64,000 nt of DNA from Castor canadensis (Eukaryota; Chordata; Mammalia; Rodentia; Castoridae): contig NC_133390.1 in the NCBI RefSeq assembly GCF_047511655.1, positions 161,732,583 through 161,796,582 of the forward strand. Reading direction: 5' to 3'. The translations under genes and the position numbers were made by a program. The stretch's first letter is position 1, and every line of letters begins with the position of its first letter. The notes below the pieces were generated by a model. The model searched no databases. It was not told where the DNA came from and saw only the letters and a program-made list of their open reading frames with translations. This document shows, piece after piece, positions 33,195-64,000 of this stretch.

Positions 33195-33890
33195 TTTAAC
33201 TTTTTTTTGAGACAGTCTCAGAAAACCTGTATAGCCCAGGTTGATCTGAAACTCGATGCATCCTTCTGCCTCTGTCTCCTGAGTGATGGGATTATAGATG
33301 TGCACCACCATCTCTGATCATTTTGATATTTTAGTCCAACTTTTTCACTGTATCCTCTTTTTTTGTGATACTGGGGTTTGAACTCAAGGCCTCATGCTTG
33401 TTAGGCAGATGTGCTACCACTTGAGCCACTCTGCTAGTCCCTCATTGTATTCTTTGTATACTTTTCCACTTTATGTGTTTTTTGAAAGCGTTTATTTTAT
33501 TTTATTAACATTTAATCATTTAAACAATATGCTTAGAAAATGAAAATTTCTTAGATTTAAAAACTTATGAATTTTTGTGGAAGAATTTGGGAGCTATTGT
33601 ATCTATCCTGATTGGTCTTTCACAGTGTTTCTTTCTTTCTTTGTTTTTATTTTTTGTTTTTTGATACAGGATCTCACTAAGCAGCCCAGGGTGGCCTTGA
33701 ATTGTGATCTTCCTGCCTTGGCTTCCGAGGGATGGGATTACAGGTGTGTATCATCATCCCTGGGTTTATTTTGTTTCTAAGACAGAATCTTGGCCTGGAA
33801 CTCTGTTTGAAGCCCAGGTCAGCCTTAAACTCCCTATCATTTTGCCTCCATGTCTTGAGTACTGGGATTATAGGTGTGTGCCACTATGAC
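33195..33890 (-). repeat. SINE cluster: B1-like, tRNA-like, two B1-like (reverse)
   Basis: The copies lie at about 33200-33320, 33358-33440, 33650-33765 and 33775-33890. Each has its motifs, such as 'tgatactggggtttgaactc' and 'gggattacaggtgtgtatca'. The open frames at 33577-33889 are SINE-derived. Confidence 0.8.
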
Positions 33891-33934
33891 TGTCTTCAGA
33901 ATTGAGAGGGGTATTAGCTGTCTCTTAAAAATGC

Positions 33935-34055
33935 ATGTTCTCATGCTACAGTCCCAACCTGCAGAATGAGGTTCTAAAGTTGGGGCATGGGAACTTGTAT
34001 TTTCAAACAGAGTCCCTTTAGATGATTCTTATGTATACAGTGGAGTTTGAGAGCT
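33935..34055 (+). repeat. MER5-like hAT remnant
   Basis: 'cagtcccaacctgcagaatg', 'gggaacttgtattttcaaac' and 'agatgattcttatgtatac' fit the MER5 pattern at low similarity. Confidence 0.45.
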
Positions 34056-34574
34056 AGTTTGTCTTTTTTAATTAAAATTTTTTTTGCCTTCTTAAAACTT
34101 TTGTTTTCTTCAATAATACATTGTTAGAGTAGACATTTAATATTAGGAAAATAATCCTTTAGTGTTTGGAAACTGGTCATTAGCTTAAAACAAATAAATG
34201 TTTTCAATTTTTATTTGTATATGATACAAAATTTTGAACATACTTCAGTGGAGTTCTCACTCAAGAAAGGTTGATGTTCTTATTGTGAAGCCACTATACA
34301 CAGCTATTGAATAATCTAATGTAAAGCTTATATAACAGCCTATAATAGGCACTCAGAACTGGGAGGAGCTGGTTTAAGGGTTGAAGAAAAGATTAGGAAA
34401 GGGAAAGTATGTGGGCTGAGCCTTAAAGGATAAGTACTTCATAAGGTGGATCAAGGTGGGGAATGGCAGTGTGGAGTATGAAAGAATATTTTTGGGTTTG
34501 AGTAGTCAGTAGTTCTTCGTGGTCATAGCTGGAGTGTTTGAGGAAAGTGGTAGTAGAAGATTAGGCTGGCAATT

Positions 34575-34668
34575 TCAAGGGCTGGAGGTATGGCTCAGTG
34601 GTAGAGTGCTTGCCCTGGGTTTGATTGCCAGCACTGTAAAAAAAGGAGAGAGAGAGAGAGAGAGAAAA
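34575..34668 (+). repeat. ID-like SINE with (GA)n tail
   Basis: 'ggaggtatggctcagtggta' and 'ctgggtttgattgccagcac' lead into an A-rich then GA-rich tail. Confidence 0.85.
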
Positions 34669-35214
34669 CAATTTCAGTTAGATTTCTAGCAAGGTTTTAT
34701 TTATTGATTTTTTTTTAGATTACATAAAAATCATAAATTTTATGCAGAAAAACAAATGCCTAAAATATCCAACAAAGTTTTTAAAAAAGAATAGTTATTA
34801 AAACATTCTGTAAAGACACTGAAATTAAATCTTGTCATTGACATAGTTGAACAGAATAGATTCCAATATAAATTACATGTTTTCTAAAGAACACTGTATT
34901 CCATTACTGGAAATTTGAGCTCCACTGTTCAAAATATTCTTAGAATTTTGTGAGTCTAATTTGAGGACATTAGTGGGAAATCTCAGGGAGATGTTTCTAG
35001 CACATAGTAAGTTCAGTATTCTCCCCTTATCCATGAAGGTATGTTCCTAGACACCCACCCCCCTTCCCCAATGTTTGCCTGAGTACTCAGTGGTACCAAA
35101 CCCTACAGGCTAGCCTGGGCTTCATATTTTCTAGCTCAACATGTTGCTGTCAGTCTGAACACATTTCCTGTTCATGTCTTCCACTCACAAATTTAATCCC
35201 TTTTCCGCCTTGTT

Positions 35215-35452
35215 TTTTTCTTCGAGATAGTGTCTCATTGTGTAGACCAGGCTGGCTTCAAACTTCTGATTGTCCTGCCTCAGCCTCCTCTGCTGACTGG
35301 TAGAATGATAGGCCTGTGTCACAGTGCCCCACTTGCCTTTTCCATCTTAGCTAAGCACTTCTTTCTCTTTTTTTAAAAAATTTTTTATTCTGGCGGCACT
35401 GGGGTTTGAACTCAAGGCTTCACACTTGCTAGGCCACTCCACCAGCCCTTAA
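35215..35452 (-). repeat. B1-like and tRNA-like SINEs (reverse)
   Basis: The B1-like copy spans 35215-35335 ('gatagtgtctcattgtgtag'). The tRNA-like copy spans 35380-35450 ('cactggggtttgaactcaag', 'ggccactccaccagccc'). Confidence 0.8.
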
Positions 35453-36430
35453 CTAAGCACTTGTCACTCACTTTGGCCATATCTTTTGCAGTTTGAGGTA
35501 TGACAGTAAAACTAGCATGAAAATAGGAGATTTGTTCTTCCTGTGGAGCTTAGTAAGCTCAGTATATGTTATTTATTTACTTAAAAACTTTCATCAAAAG
35601 CATTTTATGACTTCTCTTCGGTGTATCTAAACTGCTACTCTTGCACTTTGGAACCATTATTAAGTAAAATAAAGGATAAATAATTTGAGCATAAGCACTG
35701 CAGTGCCATGACAGTCAGTCTGATAGTTAAGATGGCTTCTCATTGACCAGTGGATGCATAGTGTACACAGCATGGATACGCCAAAAAAATGATTCATGGT
35801 GCAGGCAGAATAGTTTGGGTGGTAGTGTTTCAATATTTTATCAGGATGATGCATAATTTAAAACTTAGGAGTTGTTTATTTCTGGAATTTTCCATTTAAT
35901 ATTTTCAGACCACAGTTCACAATAAGGAATTAAAACTATGGAAAGTGAAACTGCAGATTAAGGGGGGGGTTGGGGTTGCCTTACACAGAAACTATTGACT
36001 AATAAATCTAGGTCTTAGAGTAAATTCTTTGTCATTCTTGGTCTCCCTTTCCTCCTTAGGGCACTCCATGCTCCCATTTGTTATCTGTCTTGGAAGAAAG
36101 AGGGTTCCTTATGCCATGAGGCTCCCAAATCTGATATGTTTATTTCCTGCACAGTGCCATCTTCCCCAGCATTTCTCCAGCACTTGTGGGGAGGGTCTCA
36201 GCTGATTCTCAGGGCCTGCCTTTTTAACCTAATCTCACCATGATAAAACATTCCCAGAAAAGTTTAGATATGTTTTTTCCTCCTCATTTTTTAGAATTCA
36301 CATGTTCACAGCCTTTTTTTTTTTTTTTAGATCATGCTGCCTAGGATAATCTGTACTTATTTTTATTAATTTGCAGTGGTATAATTTGACATGAATTTCT
36401 GTTTTGTCTTTTCAGGTGCCATTTGGATAG

Positions 36431-64000
<27,570 letters not shown>

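Larger units (their letters stand above)
22939..36415 (+). other. RALGAPB: RALGAPB intron 1
   Basis: A 13.5-kb first intron. It starts gtaacc and ends in the pyrimidine-rich acceptor ctgttttgtcttttcag. Apart from the repeats listed separately it is AT-rich, and no further exon can be supported. Several acceptor- or donor-like sites occur (for example gattgacag at 28149-28157), but none forms a credible exon. Confidence 0.7.

Overview
This is a window of mammalian nuclear DNA. It has split genes with GT-AG introns, CpG-island promoters, long introns and dense retrotransposon remnants. The young SINEs are a 7SL/B1-like head joined to a tRNA-like tail (A-tail on the sense strand), plus solitary tRNA-like, ID-like and B1-like copies. 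This mixture points to a rodent and best fits a castorimorph such as beaver. The species is an inference from SINE type only.

Region 1 (about 1-6,000) holds a CpG island with a strong CTCF-like motif and a splice donor. It is followed by at least two short non-coding exons and two copies of an H/ACA box small nucleolar RNA of SNORA71 type, all on the plus strand. Strand, order and distance (about 21 kb upstream of RALGAPB, same direction) match the snoRNA host gene SNHG11. The two exon-plus-snoRNA blocks are related by an old tandem duplication. The upstream snoRNA copy has an intact H box but no ACA at the expected place.

Region 2 (about 6,000-22,400) is intergenic. It carries MIR/L2-type remnants, B1-like and composite SINEs, a MaLR-type solitary LTR interrupted by a three-part SINE, and an old L1 interrupted by a younger L1-like 3' end. 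Both nested insertions show recognisable target-site duplications. It also carries a Tigger-like DNA transposon fragment and several microsatellites. No protein-coding gene was recognised here.

Region 3 (about 22,450-64,000) is the 5' third of RALGAPB, the non-catalytic beta subunit of the Ral GTPase-activating protein complex. A CpG island with a duplicated NRF-1-type promoter module holds the non-coding first exon (donor at 22,938/22,939). After a 13.5-kb first intron, nine coding exons (36,416-62,224) encode the first 539 complete codons and two bases of codon 540, open throughout with all splice phases agreeing. The window ends in the intron after exon 10, so the C-terminal Rap/Ran-GAP-like region lies outside. 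Most intronic open frames are SINE shadows.

I found no exotic new system. The points most worth following are the duplicated exon/snoRNA unit, the duplicated promoter module, two predicted upstream ORFs in the RALGAPB leader (one split by intron 1), and a SINE-free stretch around RALGAPB exon 10.
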